DNA of 64,000 nucleotides from contig NC_079507.1 in NCBI RefSeq assembly GCF_030052815.1, positions 57,229,119-57,293,118 of the forward strand, in the 5' to 3' direction. Of the stretch, positions 47,161 to 61,085 are shown piece by piece. Under the pieces are notes generated by a model. The model worked only from the letters and a program-made list of their open reading frames with translations. It had not been told where the DNA came from and searched no databases. The stretch comes from Hevea brasiliensis. Its lineage: Eukaryota; Streptophyta; Magnoliopsida; Malpighiales; Euphorbiaceae. The number at the start of each line of letters is the position of its first letter. Within the stretch, counting starts at the first letter, position 1. Position numbers and translations under genes: made by a program.

Positions 47161-50100
47161 TAATAAAGAGATCTCTTCTTCTCTCTCTCAACTGTTATTG
47201 TAGTGCTGAGAAGAAAGCAGCAAGTGTTGAAGAAAGTTGTGATTGTCTTCTCCCTTTTCCTTTTCCTTTTCCTTTTGGTGGTGAAGTTGGAACCTGCACT
47301 CACAGATGATGATAATAATAATAATAATAATCGGCCTGCTGAGTTCCTCACTGGCCCTAAAATTAAGATAAATGTCTCGAAAACTCTATGATTGATTGAC
47401 ATTGACTATATTATAGACCTTTTCCCTTTTATTAATGTTGTTAATCTCGAGATTTAATGCTTTTATTTTTGGCTTAATTAAGATTCTCAGGTTAATTATT
47501 ATTTATATATAACCTTTTTTTTTTCTATTGTTACACAATTAAAAAAAAGTTGACCAGCTTAACATTAACAAATTAATTAATGGCCTGAGTTCACTTTTTA
47601 TTTAATAAATTTATTTTAGGAATTGTAACGGAAGGGGATGGGGGTGGAGATCACTCCAACTGTCTCCACCTCATAAAGAGCTTAGGGTCGAGGTAGGGCA
47701 TTCTTCTCCAGGGTGCAAGGTGAGACTAGTTTTTTTGTACGATTTTTTTTATTTATTAATATATAATATAAATTTATTTATTAAAAAATAAAATATAATT
47801 AGAAATATAAGTTTTTATATTATTTTAATAATATATTTATATATTTTGTTAACATTATAATATTTAAATATATAAATATATAAAAATAAATTATTTTTTT
47901 AATAATAATATATTATTGTGCGCGGTAAAATAATCATTGTAAAGTAGAGAGAAGATATTTCTATCCCTATCCTGCACAAATAAAGATCGGAGAAAATTGA
48001 TCGGGTTTGGAGTAAATCAGGTCAAATTCAAAAATTTTTACCATCCCTAATTTATTTCCACCCTTATTTATAGAAAATCACTCAATTATTTTTTAGCCAA
48101 ATATCCTCTCTATCTTATTTTAATTTAATATAACGATCAAAGATATATCACTCACAGTTTAAAGATATATCACTCACTTCAATAGAGTTCAGGCAAAGAG
48201 TTTGGTTCATTTGCGTAATTAAATCCATGGAAGTTTTGACGTTCACTTTAAGAGTTTATGTTGGACTGTGAGAGGTCAATTTAGTTTTGAATAATTTTTT
48301 TTTTTTTAAAAATACCATTAAATTTAATGAAAATCGAATCAACAAATCAAAGTCAGAACCAAAATTGTGAAAAAATCTTGAAGAGCAGTTTAGATTCATA
48401 TTCCAATGAATTGAAACCAAAAATTGCAAAAAAAAAAAAAAAAAAAAAAAATTTCCAGGCTGTTCCGAACATTGGCCAACCTGCAAATACATGAGGTCTA
48501 TTCCAATGTTGCTCACATGGAAGTTAAAAGCCCTTACTAATAAATTATTATTGAAGGATCTCTACCACTTCTAATTTACGTCCAATCGAAATTTAAGTCA
48601 TCATAACTTATTAAATTAATGAAATTATAAAAATATAAATATTCCTATATTCCATCACCCCCACCACGGCTATGTTGAAGCCATTATTTGATATCATAAG
48701 AGATTAGATTAATTGCGATACAATATTACGTAGATAATAAGAAAAAAAAAACTACTACTGCATATTAAATTTAAAGCAATAATTTCTTTACATTAATTAT
48801 AAATTTTAATATTTTTATAATAATTTAAAAATATTACAAATTAACAATTATTTACATATATTTAAGATAATAATTTTTATTCCTTATGAAAATATAATCA
48901 AATTGTCGTTTTATATTATAAGAATAGAGATGGATATAATGATTTTTAAATCATTATTATTAATTGATTTATGGGTCTAATTTAAGTATCTATGACAGCA
49001 ATTTCGTACTAGTGAGGGATTGTCCCGAAACCAGCTCTAAAGAACAACTTTAAGGTTAAGATCAGGTGGGTTAATTAGAGGCAAGTAAAGAGAGGGGTTA
49101 TGGGGGATCAGTACTGAACAGTAGTGAATATATGTATAAGCACTACCAGCAACCAACAGCTGCTTCAGCTTTCTTATCAAGAAAAGCAAATTAAAGAAGA
49201 AAGCATCATCACCTCCTATGCCAATTCCCCCTTTGCCCAAAATACCTCATTGATGTTGTTCCTTCTGTGGGCCTTTGTAGCTACTAGCTAGGGTTTTATT
49301 TTTTTACCACCAGGAATAAGTGTTTTTATATTTTCAGTGGATATCACCATTGAACTGTGCTATTGATTCCCCATCCTTCACATTTCAGCACTTGGGGGCC
49401 CCCATTACAACAAGATCTCCTTTATAAATCTTTATCTTTCCATTGACCATAAACTAGCGTGCAGTTATCTTATTAATTAATTAACTAGAGTTGTCATTGT
49501 TGCCTGCAGACGAGGATTTTAATATGTAAAGTCCAAGTCTAGATGTAAATTATGTTAGACTCCAATGTGAATCCAAGGAAAAAGACTAGGCATTGATTCA
49601 AATTGGAACCCACAACTGGATAAGAGAATACAACTTATTTATATATTAATGAAGTTGGGATATAATATGTTAACTCATGATTGATATAGAGAGGTAGAAA
49701 TCTTTTTAGATATGGGATATAACGGCAACTAATTAAATGGTAAAAATTTAATAAATATTGGCATGATATATATTAAAAAAATATTAATGTAATATGTCTA
49801 TTTGAAGTCGTATGCCACATAAACGATATTTCAATTGTATATTTTTTACCTGTCACACTATTCTGATTAAAAAATTTTAAAAATTACTTATTATTTTCAA
49901 GAATTATTTGATGTTGCTAGCAAATTATCTCGATGTCAAATTATTTTTTAAATAATTTTTTAATTTTATATTATTTAAATAAAAAAAATTTTAAAAAAAT
50001 TATCATGTGATTTCATGCATTTTTCAAGTAGGACCATGAGATTAACTTTTTGAGAAAAAAGTTACCTCGATTTTACTCACTATTAGTAAAATATTAAATT

Positions 50101-50897
50101 GCTTAAACGCCATCCATGAGAGTAAATTAAAATTTAGTTGTTAAAATTTAGTAAAATCTATATATATATTAGTTTTCGTATTTTTAAAATTTACCTATTT
50201 AATCGTTAATATTTTAATAAATTTATATATTTATCCTTACCTGAATGTATATAGACACGAAAGTATTTAGATTATTTTTTTTAATTAATAAATAATATAA
50301 TATATATAAAAATAAAATTTCTAATTAAATTCTTTTAGTTCAACTATATATTATACCTAGAATATTGATTAAAAGAAGAATATTGATAAAATAAAATTAT
50401 AATATTATAATTAAAATAATAAATATTATAAAATGTAGGAACTATTTTATAATAAAATTTATTTTATAAATTTATAAGATTATTTTTGTATTTTTGATAT
50501 AATTAATAATAAATTAGATGAATAATTGGACGGAAAAATTAATTTATAGACTTATTTTAATATTAAAATTAAATAGATGAGCTATAAAAATAAAAAACTA
50601 ATATATAGGTTTGATTAAATTTCATGAACTAAATTCTAATTTATTTAACTTTTTATAAGATTGTATATATAGAGAGAGAATTAAAGCTTAAATTATCTTT
50701 TTGTCACAAATTTAATCTCAAAACTTTATCTAATAAATATAAATTTAATCTCAAAACTTTATCTAATAAATATACCAAATTATAGAATAGTAAATTGTAA
50801 TTTATCCTTTAGAAAAAAAAAAGCGTAATTTCTTCCTTTAAATAACTAGTCCTTAGTCCACAGGACCAACAAAAATACCTCAGCCTACAGCGTCTAG
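47161..50897. other. Intergenic sequence, nothing convincing
   Basis: A GTG-started frame at 47203-47391 has a hydrophobic stretch and an Asn run encoded by (AAT)n. It lacks an ATG and any known motif. A minus-strand frame at 49240-49037 also lacks an ATG. A-runs occur near 48,427-48,450. The remainder is AT-rich with no domain-bearing frame. Confidence 0.5.
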
Positions 50898-50905
50898 GCC
50901 AAAGT

Positions 50906-51425
50906 TAAGAGTGAGCATTATTTAATTCAAATCAAATAAATTGAACCAAACCATCTAAATTTTGTAATTTGATTTGATTTTTAAGATGATTTAGTTCGGT
51001 TCGGCTTTATATTATAAAAATTTAGGTTGTTTTGGTTCGATTCAATTTTAAAGAGAAAAAATTGATTAAATCAGACCGAACTGAATAGTTTTATTGATTT
51101 TTAAATTAATTTATTTTTATAAAAAATTTATAAATTATATGTAATTATATATATATAAATTGTTTAATTTCATTGATTAATAGTTATTAGGTTAAAACCA
51201 AGGTCAAAATCAAACTAAATAACTTGAAAATCAAGTCTAAATTAAAAATAATAAAAAATAAAACTGATCGTTTTGAATCAAATCGAATCGAAATAGAGCG
51301 GTTCGATTCGATTTGATTTTTCATTCATTTGATTCGGTTCAGTTTCTAAAATATATAATTCAATTTTTATAATTTAATTGGACTCAGTTCGATTCGATTC
51401 GATTTGAATCGAATGTTTATCCCTA
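50906..51425. mobile_element. hAT-type MITE, 520 bp, related in form to 1362-1885
   Basis: The left end is TAAGAGTGAGCATT; the right end on the minus strand is TAGGGATAAACATT. The flanks GCCAAAGT (50898-50905) and GTCAAAGT (51426-51433) are an 8-bp duplication with one change. The interior is full of GGTTCGATTCG/CGAATCGAA-like words and has no coding potential. Confidence 0.75.
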
Positions 51426-51485
51426 GTCAAAGTATATGTAAATGACACATAAAACTTGTGAATAAGATAGGAGAAAATATATTTA

Positions 51486-51926
51486 TCCCTTGTTTGGATG
51501 TGTGAAAAATAAGGAGAGGGAAAATAACTTCGGGAAAATATGAGGGATTGACATTTTTTTTTTGTTTGGAAAAGAGTGAAAAATAAAGTGAGGAAAGAAA
51601 AAAAATATTATAATCCCTTTATTATTTTCTCTCCAATTTGGGAGGAAAATAAAATGAAGTGTAGGAAAAAGTAGCTTTTCATAATAAAATTATAAAGTTA
51701 CCCTTTATATTTAAGTTTCTTCTTAAAATATGTGGGATTAAATTGTAAATTTATCACAACTTTCTTTTCTCTCCTTATTTTTGCCCTTTCAAAACAATGA
51801 AAAATATTTTTATTTTTATTTTTATCTCTTTTATTTTTTTTTTATATAAATAAAAAAAATAATAAAAAAAAAAAATTTTCCTCCCCCTATTTCCTTTCCT
51901 CCCTAAAAAGTTATCCAAATACAGTG
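51486..51926. mobile_element. Possible PIF/Harbinger-type MITE upstream of the receptor kinase gene
   Basis: TTA occurs at both flanks (51483-51485, 51927-51929). The left end TCCCTTGTTTGGATG partly matches the minus-strand right end CACTGTATTTGGATAAC. The interior ends are A/G-rich on the left and T/C-rich on the right (GGAGAGGGAAAATAA versus TTTCCTCCCCCTATTTCC), which would allow folding. The element ends about 715 bp before the ATG of the next gene. The 3-bp duplication is weak evidence alone. Confidence 0.55.
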
Positions 51927-51929
51927 TTA

Positions 51930-52640
51930 GGAGAGGCAATGATTATGGTCCAGATGGGTACCTGAATTCTGAAATGTAAAGTCACCTACACAACACTCTC
52001 TCTATCTCTCTCCTATATTTAACAAGAAAACATTCTCTCACGCTTCACTGACAGATACTGACTCTCGGATCAAACACAGTCAAAATATATTTTTTTTTCC
52101 TCCATCTCTAAAAGCAGCTGATCTCAAGATAGACACTGTATCTTGGGTCCTCACCCTTTTGACTCAAAATCAAATCTATCTCCTCACTACATTCCCATTC
52201 CTCTCTTGCCCGCTGATCTACAGTCTATAGTTTCTTTCTAGTACTCGAGCAAAGAAACTTATGTGTATAAATTTTGTACATATTATTTTCACTTATAAAT
52301 ATATGAAAATCTCATCAATAATTCAGACCTTTTCACATTCATATAATATGAAATTTAAAGTTTAATAAACGAATAGCTGCTTAAGTAGTAAAAATTCCAA
52401 ATTCTCTTCTCTTGTTAATTCTCCCCACGTTCCCTCCTTTTTCATTTTATAAAACATAATAGAAAAAAAGTAATTCCTTTTGAAAAAGTTTTTCTTCTCT
52501 TTGTAATCTTTGCATCATCAACAAATTCTCATCATATTCACCACTTTCTCTTTTCCTTTCTACTTTCAATTCTCTCTGTTGCTTCTATTTCTCTCTTTCT
52601 CTCTCCCCCCATTGTTTGTTCCTCAAAACTTCTTTCTTCA
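51930..52640 (+). promoter_or_regulatory. Upstream region and pyrimidine-rich leader of the BRL2-like gene
   Basis: No coding sequence is present. The last 150 bp before the ATG are dominated by CTTTCTCT-like runs, typical of plant 5' leaders. A TATAAATATATG-like element lies near 52,285-52,308 and TTTTATAAAAC near 52,445; either could be a TATA box. The frame at 52510-52722 overlaps the true start in another phase and is a shadow. Confidence 0.4.
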
Positions 52641-55600
52641 ATGGAGAGCAAACCAGTTCAGCTTTTCCATGATCTTGTACTTGCACTGCTTCTCTTTTCT
52701 GTGTTGGCTTCGGTTTCTATAGCCGAGCAAGGTGTTGGTACTTCGATTAAGACCGATGCTGCAGGCCTACTTTTGTTCAAGAAGCTGATTCAAAAGGACC
52801 CAAACGGAGTTTTGTCTGGATGGAAGCTTAATAGGAGTCCCTGTGCGTGGTATGGAGTTACTTGCTCTTTTGGAAGAGTCACTCAGCTTGATCTTACTGG
52901 GGGTAATCTTGTTGGTGTTATATCTTTTGATCCTTTAACTTCTCTTGATATTTTATCTAGTTTGAAATTATCTTCAAATCTATTTACTGTAAATTCAACT
53001 TCTTTGCTTCATCTCCCATATGCACTACAATTTCTTGAATTATCTTCAGCTGGACTAGTGGGTGTGGTTCCTAAGAATTTTTTCTCCAAGAACCCGAATC
53101 TTGTTTACGTCAATCTTTCTCATAATAATTTAACAGGTTTTTTACCCGATGATCTCTTGTCCAACTCTGATAAACTACAGACCCTTGACCTTTCCTATAA
53201 CAATTTTACAGGCTCAATTTCGGGTTTGAAAATTGAAAACTCCTGCAACTCCTTGTCGCAACTTGATCTATCTGGAAACTATTTAGTGGATTCCATTCCT
53301 CCCTCCCTTTCAAATTGCACAAATCTGAAGACTTTGAATTTGTCTGCCAATATGCTTACAGGAGAGATCCCAAGATCTTTTGGTGAACTCAGTGGCTTGC
53401 AAAGATTGGATCTCTCCCATAACCATCTCACCGGTTGGATCCCTTCTGAGTTGACAAATGCGTGCGGTTCACTTTTAGAGCTTAAGCTTTCTTTTAACAA
53501 CATTTCAGGCTCTATCCCTGTCTCCTTCTCCTCTTGTTCTTTGCTGCAACTTCTTGATTTGTCCAACAATAATATCTCAGGTCCTTTTCCAGATTCTATC
53601 CTTCAGAATCTTAATTCATTAGAGAGATTGCTGTTAAGTTACAACATCATCTCTGGATCATTTCCGGCTTCCATTTCATACTGCAAAAATTTAAGAATTG
53701 TGGATTTTAGTTCCAATAAAGTTTCTGGCATCATCCCACCAGATATATGTCCAGGTGCAGCTTCTCTTGAGGAGCTGAGAATGCCAGATAATGTCATCGT
53801 TGGAGAAATCCCTAGTCAATTATCGCAATGTTTCAAGCTAAAGACGCTTGATTTTAGCATAAACTACCTCAATGGTTCGATCCCTCCCGAGCTTGGGAAA
53901 CTTGAGAATCTCGAGCAGCTTATAGCTTGGTATAATGGCTTGGAAGGGAGAATTCCACCAGAGTTGGGGAAATGCAGCAACCTCAAAGATCTCATTCTCA
54001 ATAACAATCACCTTACTGGTGAAATTCCAGTTGAATTATTCAGTTGCAGCAATCTTGAGTGGATATCTCTCACAAGCAATCGGATCACAGGCAAAATCCC
54101 ACAGGAATTTGGCCTTCTGTCTCGGTTAGTTGTTCTGCAGCTTGGAAATAACACCTTGAGTGGAGAGATACCAACAGAGCTTAGCAATTGCAGCAGCTTG
54201 GTTTGGTTAGACCTGGGCAGCAATAGGCTCATCGGTGAAATCCCACCTCGACTTGGCCGGCAGCTTGGAGCAAAAGCACTGGGTGTAATTCCATCTGGGA
54301 ACACTTTAGTGTTCGTGAGAAATGTGGGTAATTCATGTCAAGGAGTTGGAGGTTTATTGGAATTTGCTGGTATCAGACCAGAAAGATTTATGCAGGTCCC
54401 GACACTGAAGACTTGTGATTTCACAAGATTGTATACAGGACCAGTCCTGAGCCTTTTTACGCAGTACCAAACACTGGAGTATCTGGATCTTTCTTACAAC
54501 GAGCTTCGAGGGAAGATCCCAGATGAAATGGGGGAAATGATAGCTTTGCAAGTTCTTGTGTTAGCACATAACCAGCTATCTGGAGAGATTCCTCCATCAC
54601 TTGGTCAGCTCAAGAATTTGGGAGTTTTTGATGCATCACATAACAGATTGCAAGGCCAAATCCCAGATTCATTCTCAATGTTGTCTTTCTTGGTGCAAAT
54701 TGATCTGTCCTATAATGAATTAACAGGGGAAATTCCACAGAGAGGGCAACTCAGTACACTTCCTGCGTCACAGTATTCACACAATCCAGGACTTTGTGGG
54801 GTTCCATTGACTGATTGCCACGGCGGGAATGGTCAAGCAACATCAAGTCCGACTGTGGATGGCGGCAGAGGAGGCCGGAAGAATGCAGCTTCTTCATGGG
54901 CTAATAGCATCGTTTTAGGAATCCTTATTTCCGTGGCATCTCTATGCATTTTGATTGTGTGGGCTGTAGCAATGCGAGTGAAGCATAAGGAAGCAGAGGA
55001 AGTGAAGATGCTTAATAGTTTGCAGGCATCCCATGCAGCCACAACATGGAAGATTGACAAAGAGAAGGAGCCACTGAGCATCAATGTAGCTACTTTCCAG
55101 AGGCAGCTAAGAAAGCTCAAGTTCTCCCAACTAATTGAGGCTACAAATGGCTTCTCTCAAGCAAGTCTTATTGGCTGTGGTGGGTTTGGAGAGGTGTTCA
55201 AAGCCACATTGAAGGATGGATCAAGTGTTGCAATCAAGAAGCTCATAAGATTGAGCTGCCAGGGAGACCGAGAATTCATGGCTGAAATGGAAACTCTAGG
55301 GAAGATAAAGCATAGAAACCTTGTCCCTCTGCTGGGTTACTGCAAGATTGGTGAGGAAAGACTACTTGTGTATGAGTTCATGGAGTTTGGAAGCCTGGAT
55401 GAGATGCTCCATGGAAAAGTAAGAACACGAGATAGGCGAATTCTAACTTGGGATGAAAGGAAAAAGATTGCAAGAGGTGCAGCCAAGGGACTCTGTTTCC
55501 TACACCACAACTGCATCCCACACATAATTCACCGAGACATGAAATCAAGCAATGTGCTCCTGGACCATGAATTGGAAGCAAGAGTTTCAGATTTTGGAAT

Positions 55601-56048
55601 GGCAAGGCTCATAAACGCACTTGACACTCATCTTAGCGTAAGCACACTGGCAGGAACACCTGGGTATGTCCCACCTGAGTACTACCAAAGCTTCAGGTGC
55701 ACTGCAAAAGGGGATGTGTATTCATTTGGGGTTGTTCTATTAGAACTCCTGACAGGAAAACGCCCAACGGATAAGGATGATTTTGGTGACACTAACTTGG
55801 TGGGTTGGGTGAAAATGAAGGTAAGCGAACAGAAACAAATGGAAGTGATAGACCCTGAATTGCTTTCTGTCACTAAAGGAACTGATGAAGCTGAAGCAGA
55901 AGAAGTTAAAGAAATGGCTAGGTACTTGGAGATTACATTGCAGTGTGTTGATGACTTCCCTTCCAAGAGACCAAACATGTTGCAAGTGGTGGCCTTGTTG
56001 AGAGAGCTGATGCCTGGATCAGCCAATGGAAGCGGCAACAGCGGTTGA
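52641..56048 (+). CDS. BRL2: BRI1-like leucine-rich repeat receptor kinase (BRL2/VH1 type), intronless
   Basis: It is a single exon of 1,135 residues, matching the size and intronless structure of the BRI1 family. A signal peptide covers about residues 1-28. Next come the LRR N-cap with a [11 protein letters not shown]ys pair and tandem 24-residue LRRs. These are interrupted by an island domain at about 537-612, and the final LRRs end in the [11 protein letters not shown]ys pair. One membrane helix lies at about 752-775. The kinase domain starts at about 840: the glycine loop is GCGGFGEVF, the ATP-binding Lys is in VAIK (866), HRD is at 964-966 and DFG begins at 984, so it looks active. The sequence resembles Arabidopsis BRL2/VH1, which acts at the plasma membrane in provascular cells. 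Unlike BRI1, BRL1 and BRL3, that protein is not reported to bind brassinolide. The ATG follows a CT-rich leader and no upstream in-frame ATG extends it. Confidence 0.95.
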   Translation: MESKPVQLFHDLVLALLLFSVLASVSIAEQGVGTSIKTDAAGLLLFKKLIQKDPNGVLSGWKLNRSPCAWYGVTCSFGRVTQLDLTGGNLVGVISFDPLTSLDILSSLKLSSNLFTVNSTSLLHLPYALQFLELSSAGLVGVVPKNFFSKNPNLVYVNLSHNNLTGFLPDDLLSNSDKLQTLDLSYNNFTGSISGLKIENSCNSLSQLDLSGNYLVDSIPPSLSNCTNLKTLNLSANMLTGEIPRSFGELSGLQRLDLSHNHLTGWIPSELTNACGSLLELKLSFNNISGSIPVSFSSCSLLQLLDLSNNNISGPFPDSILQNLNSLERLLLSYNIISGSFPASISYCKNLRIVDFSSNKVSGIIPPDICPGAASLEELRMPDNVIVGEIPSQLSQCFKLKTLDFSINYLNGSIPPELGKLENLEQLIAWYNGLEGRIPPELGKCSNLKDLILNNNHLTGEIPVELFSCSNLEWISLTSNRITGKIPQEFGLLSRLVVLQLGNNTLSGEIPTELSNCSSLVWLDLGSNRLIGEIPPRLGRQLGAKALGVIPSGNTLVFVRNVGNSCQGVGGLLEFAGIRPERFMQVPTLKTCDFTRLYTGPVLSLFTQYQTLEYLDLSYNELRGKIPDEMGEMIALQVLVLAHNQLSGEIPPSLGQLKNLGVFDASHNRLQGQIPDSFSMLSFLVQIDLSYNELTGEIPQRGQLSTLPASQYSHNPGLCGVPLTDCHGGNGQATSSPTVDGGRGGRKNAASSWANSIVLGILISVASLCILIVWAVAMRVKHKEAEEVKMLNSLQASHAATTWKIDKEKEPLSINVATFQRQLRKLKFSQLIEATNGFSQASLIGCGGFGEVFKATLKDGSSVAIKKLIRLSCQGDREFMAEMETLGKIKHRNLVPLLGYCKIGEERLLVYEFMEFGSLDEMLHGKVRTRDRRILTWDERKKIARGAAKGLCFLHHNCIPHIIHRDMKSSNVLLDHELEARVSDFGMARLINALDTHLSVSTLAGTPGYVPPEYYQSFRCTAKGDVYSFGVVLLELLTGKRPTDKDDFGDTNLVGWVKMKVSEQKQMEVIDPELLSVTKGTDEAEAEEVKEMARYLEITLQCVDDFPSKRPNMLQVVALLRELMPGSANGSGNSG

Positions 56049-56898
56049 AAATTATTGCTTGTTAATCACTCAAGATAATTAGTGTAAGAAGAAAAGGTTT
56101 TCCAAGATTTTTATTATGCTAAGTTTTTAAGATCTCTTCTGTATCTAATTTACAATTTCTTTTTATTATTATTTTTGCTTTGTTGACTAGTGCCTAAGTA
56201 AATTAAGCATGAGCATGTTTAAGGCTTTCTCCCAAATTAAGAATGTTTCATGATTATAGCTGTGAACCCTAAAGTTGTCTTTGGATAGAATCAACACCAC
56301 CTTTTCAATATAAGTATGCTTCCTACCTCCTCCCAAGGAAATCATTTCTATAATTTTTCTGAAATGTACATCTGAACACATTGATTGATTCTCTTGTCAT
56401 TTTTCTTAATCGATCATTCCTAGATTTTATTGTCATTTGATCATGCATTATATCAATTCATGGCAATGCACCATTTTCATACAGGATGGCAACATGCAAA
56501 ATGTGATAAAAAGACAAGCATAGAGATTGAACTAAAAGCAAACAAACAAACAGAGAAAACCCAATTGAGAAAAAAATTACAACTCAGAAAACAAGGCTTG
56601 GCCCGACTCTGTTTGAGATATGACAACAGAGCTCCATAAATTATTATCACTATTAACTTGATCTAATGTATAGGCAATCGGATTGAGAATTAACACCGAA
56701 GCATAGATATAGAAAGCGGAACAATGACCAGAAATTATATACAATAAGTTATTTCTCCACAGATTACATGTGTTTGAGAATAGTAAGTTTCTGAATCTAC
56801 ATCATGCTTCAATTCACAAGAGTTTTTTACACACCACCTCGAGGGATGAAGTGTATTTCTCTTTTAATTTTTTTGATGTAAAATTCAGACCACTATAG
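56049..56898. other. 3' flank of the receptor kinase gene
   Basis: It presumably includes the 3' UTR. No clear AATAAA was pinned down. Small frames on both strands have no domain. Confidence 0.4.
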
Positions 56899-57198
56899 CT
56901 CGATTCCGGAATATCTATAAGAGAAGTGTTGAGTTGTTGCTTGTCCAAAATAATCAGATGGTCTGCTGGATTTCTAGCAACTTATGATGTGAAGAAAAAC
57001 CTTGACGATCTAGACGATATACTTCCAAAACTAGGCTACAATACTGTTGCCGATATTCGATCTGAGCTTGACCACTTCTTCAACATGGGATATGCCCATG
57101 CAATCCTCCTTCTCTTGGGTTTCCTTAGCTTTGGATTATCCTCGATGATATCATCTCTGGCCGACTGGCCCTATCCAAGAGAGCCCAAAACTAGATGA
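56899..57198 (+). other. Unidentified open frame with a hydrophobic C-terminal helix
   Basis: The frame opens after TAG at 56896-56898 and ends at TGA 57196-57198, about 99 codons with no ATG at the front. A possible splice acceptor (AATCAG) lies at about 56,947, before the codons for WSAGFLATYD. The middle is acidic (KKNLDDLDDILPKLG), followed by a nonpolar run (AHAILLLLGFLSFGLSS) and a short polar tail (YPREPKTR). The composition is more protein-like than neighbouring random frames. It could be a last exon or a fragment of a membrane protein gene. I do not recognise the family. Confidence 0.4.
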
Positions 57199-59755
57199 AT
57201 ATGGACTCGTTTTCTCATCAATTCTTGGGATATTCCTCCCATTTTCCTTTTCTAAATTTCTTTTTTTTTTTTTATTTATAAAACTGTTTCCAGTTGGAGA
57301 GTCTACCATAGATGAATCATGATCTGAAATCATTTCTAGTTTTTGTTTTGAAGCATTAATTTCTCAGAAAAAAGACAATATGTCATGAATTCTTTTATGG
57401 ATTTGTTAATAGGATATCAACAACCTTCAAATGACCAAAAAAAAAAAATCAAGTGGTGATAAATTTAAGAATGTGGCTGCCACTTTTCTATGATTAGTGG
57501 ACAGCCCTTTGATAAATATAGTTTTTTTTTTTAAATTTACAATTAATAATATCAAAATTAAGATTTTTTAAGTGGTTATAAAATATGTTCATTCATGTAT
57601 TGACCTAGTGTGTTTAAAATAAATAATGTTAAATGAAGTGTTTTCAGTAAAATTGAACTCTAATTGTTAAGAAAAGAGAACTCATATCTTTACTGACTAT
57701 AAAACAACTATAATTGGAAGTAAATTAAGACTATATTTAGGTTGAAATTGTAATATTTTTAAAATTATATTAAATATTGTTGAAAAAGCAATTTAAAATA
57801 ATTATTTTTCTATTTTGACATTTTTATGATTACAACATATTAAATTTTAATTTTAATTCAAAATTTAAAATTTTGACTAAATATTTTGAAAATAATACTC
57901 TTTTCAATAATTAATAGTTAATAATAAATTATGATTATAATAATAATATTAAAATAATATTGTTAAATGTAACATTTATTATAATGAAAATGAAAAATTT
58001 TTATATTGATCATATATGTTTTGCTTGTAAAAAAAAAAAATTCAATATATATAAAATGAGTGGTAGCTCTCATTCCTTATATTTAAAATATCAGAAAATT
58101 TTATGATATTAAAGATTAGGTGCCTTGTGGGAGAGATATGGCAAATAGCAACCATTGATGTCATATTCTATTAGAGTAGGTTGAATTTTCTTTATAGTAC
58201 TTATCAAGGGAAAATATATTTTCCTATAAAAAGCTATAGTACCGTCATTGCAATGGAGAAGGAAAGCCAAGGAGGATGAAGATGTATATGTTTGTATAAA
58301 TGAGTTCTTTGTTAAGGGTAAGGGTAGTCCCTTTCCATCTCTTCCCACTGTTGCACTCCATGTGGAAGAGATTTTCTATGCTTTCAATGAAGATTAGGAC
58401 CTCTACACAAACTTACTTTTTCCCTAACTTTAGTAGGGTATCATATCATTATTAATGTTTTTTTTTTTGGCAGATATGGTGTCTTTTAACCTCCCTGTCA
58501 AAACCTCAATGGATAATTACCCATTTTCTTCCTAGTTTTAATTTTTTTTCCCTTTAATTTCTCATTTATTTTATTATTCTCATGCCTATCGAGTTATATA
58601 CATAATTAATTTTATTTAAAAAAATAAATTAAATCTAATTCAATTTAAAAATTAATTTCATAAAAAGAAAAATATTTTTAAAAAATATTTAAAATGTGAA
58701 ACACTTATAAAAAAATTCCAATTAAAAAAGTATTAATATCATTTTAAAAAAATAAATTAAGTTTAACTTACTTGTAAAAATTAACTTAAGGGTAGGATTG
58801 TCGAGGTACAGAAACATGAGAATATATATAGCAATGAAACTGCAAAATTACATACACGCAATTATCAAGTGTGTGTTTTATAGAAAATTAAAAAAATTAA
58901 ATATTAAATATGATCTCATAAATTTTAACTTTTAAAAGATAATTATTAATTTTATAAGAAAATATAAATATTAATGTGTTAAAAAGTTAATTTATTATTT
59001 AAATAATATTAATAAAAATTAAAAATTATAAAAATAATAATTATTCATTAATTTCGTATTAAACACCCTTTAATAAATTTTTGGATTTAATAGCAGAGGC
59101 TGAGAAGCAGAAAGAGAGAAAAAAAAGTGGGAAAAAGTGGGGAGGTAGTCGAAAATCCAAGCCCTGAATAAGGTTGAAAATAACGAAAGTGCCATCCACG
59201 GGTACATCCGGTGAGTGGACAAAAAAAGGAAGCTGCATTAAAAGCTGGGGTAAGAGCAGCACGTGGTCCCAAAAAAGGAAGCAATATTGGAAGAAAGAAA
59301 GACCCAAAGTCCTTTTGGTGCATCTCTCGAGTCTTGCGACTGCATTTCTCCTTTTTTGCTTTGATTTAAATTGTGAAAGAAAAATCATGCATAATCCAAG
59401 AAAAAAAAAATTAAGAGGTAAATAAAACCCTGTTATCTTTATCATTAACCACTGCAAAGAGAGTCTTAAAACTGAGAGTCATTGAGCATATAGGGCTTTC
59501 TGTCCATTAATGAGAAGGGTACTGTGCCCCTCTGTTCTCGCTGCTGATCCTGCAGAAATCTGGTAAAGTTTGTGTGTGTGTGTGAGAGAGAGAGTCGATA
59601 TTTGAGTTTGTGTTGTTTGTGTTGAGAGCGACGAGTGCCTGTCCATAACCATTTCAACTGTGGCACTGAAAAACATGGCGTTTTTATAAGCATTTAAAGG
59701 GGACACAAATGCAATGAAAATGACATTCCCTTCCCATCCCCACCCCCACCACACC

Positions 59756-59797
<42 letters not shown>

Positions 59798-60816
59798 TAA
59801 CATTGAATTTTGGTTGAAAGAAGGGTCAGCACTCTTTGAATGGTTCTTCCTATCTTCTAGCTAAATGGTCCCTTTTTTTTTTTTTTTTTTTTTTGTTCCC
59901 TTCTTGCTGTGTATTTTAAACCAATAACCCTCTCCATAGAAGAGAATTTTAATCCATTTGTCATGCAAATTTACATATTCAGAAAAGGTCCTGTCTCCTC
60001 TCTTTCCTTCCTTGCTTAGCATGCAGATGATACAATTCTGTATATGCATGTCTTAGTCTAATCTTTGAACTTTCCCTTGTTTAACTTAATAAAATTTTTT
60101 AATCCTTAAAAGCTAAAGGCAAAGCTGTATATGAATTGTAGACTGCCTCCTTGATATATAATTTTAAAGTCAGCTCCTCCTCTGTCCCTCATGATTACAC
60201 TTTTTTGTTGACACTATTGTAATCTATAACATAACCCAAATGTCAAGCAAAAATTATATTCAAAACCAACGGTCACATTACTGAAAAAATTATTGCAGGA
60301 TCAACCGACAAAAGCATTTTATATATGAAAATTATCGTGTTATTATTGGCTTAATAGTTTAATAATTGCGAATATCTAAGCTCTTATACCTTTTTTTTTT
60401 CTTTCCTTCCCTTAAAAAAGATCAATGGAACCCATCATGTCGCACAAATAATTTATATCTTGTAAAATAAGTTCTTGAGGGAGTAGTGATTAAAGTGGAA
60501 ACACAAAACTTTCCATCATGGTAGCTAGAGCAAAAGAAACATGAAAAAACCATATTATGTACCAAGAAAGATATCATTAGATGCTATTGTCCCTCAAAAA
60601 AAAAAAAAAAAAAAAACTAAAAGGAATTCAAATAACTTGTTTTGACTATAATTGAGTATGGTGTTATCAGTATATGAATATAATTGAGTGTGGTTTCAGT
60701 TCTCTTCCCGGGAATCTTCATGTAAATAATGCACCACAGGTACTACTACAAGAACCAATCATGGTGTCTGTTTTGCTTTAAAAACAAATGAGAAGATACA
60801 TAAATATTATTATTAA

Positions 60817-60860
<44 letters not shown>

Positions 60861-61085
60861 TCCTTTAAATCAGTACAAGAACCTTTGCACCACTCCAAAT
60901 TGATTAATTAACATCACAACAACTGTTAAAAACAACTAGTTGATATTGCCAGAGCAAATTTAAATCAATAACCAAAACCAAATTAAAAGCGTAAAGGTAT
61001 GCTTAAATATGAGGCTTCCAATATGTTTAAGCTTTAACCCAGCTGCATGATGATGACGACAAGTTTAATTTGGAATTTGATTATA
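57199..61085. other. Intergenic region between the unidentified frame and the IDD gene
   Basis: Repeats seen are (GT)n/(GA)n near 59,570-59,595, (CT)n at 59,766-59,793 next to a C-run, a T-run near 59,873-59,894, an A-run near 60,596-60,617 and (TTA)n at about 60,819-60,860. Minus-strand frames at 58348-58109, 59457-59059 and 59832-59479 have no domain and partly run through repeats. No gene is supported. Confidence 0.5.

Noticed and set aside
47203..47391. Small hydrophobic open frame (62 codons) that could be a secreted peptide
   Set aside because: It starts with GTG, no in-frame ATG exists before a stop at 47164, the Asn run is a microsatellite product, and no peptide-family motif is present.
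54833..56038. Several minus-strand frames of up to 118 codons inside the receptor kinase gene
   Set aside because: They are antisense shadows of a well-supported coding exon.
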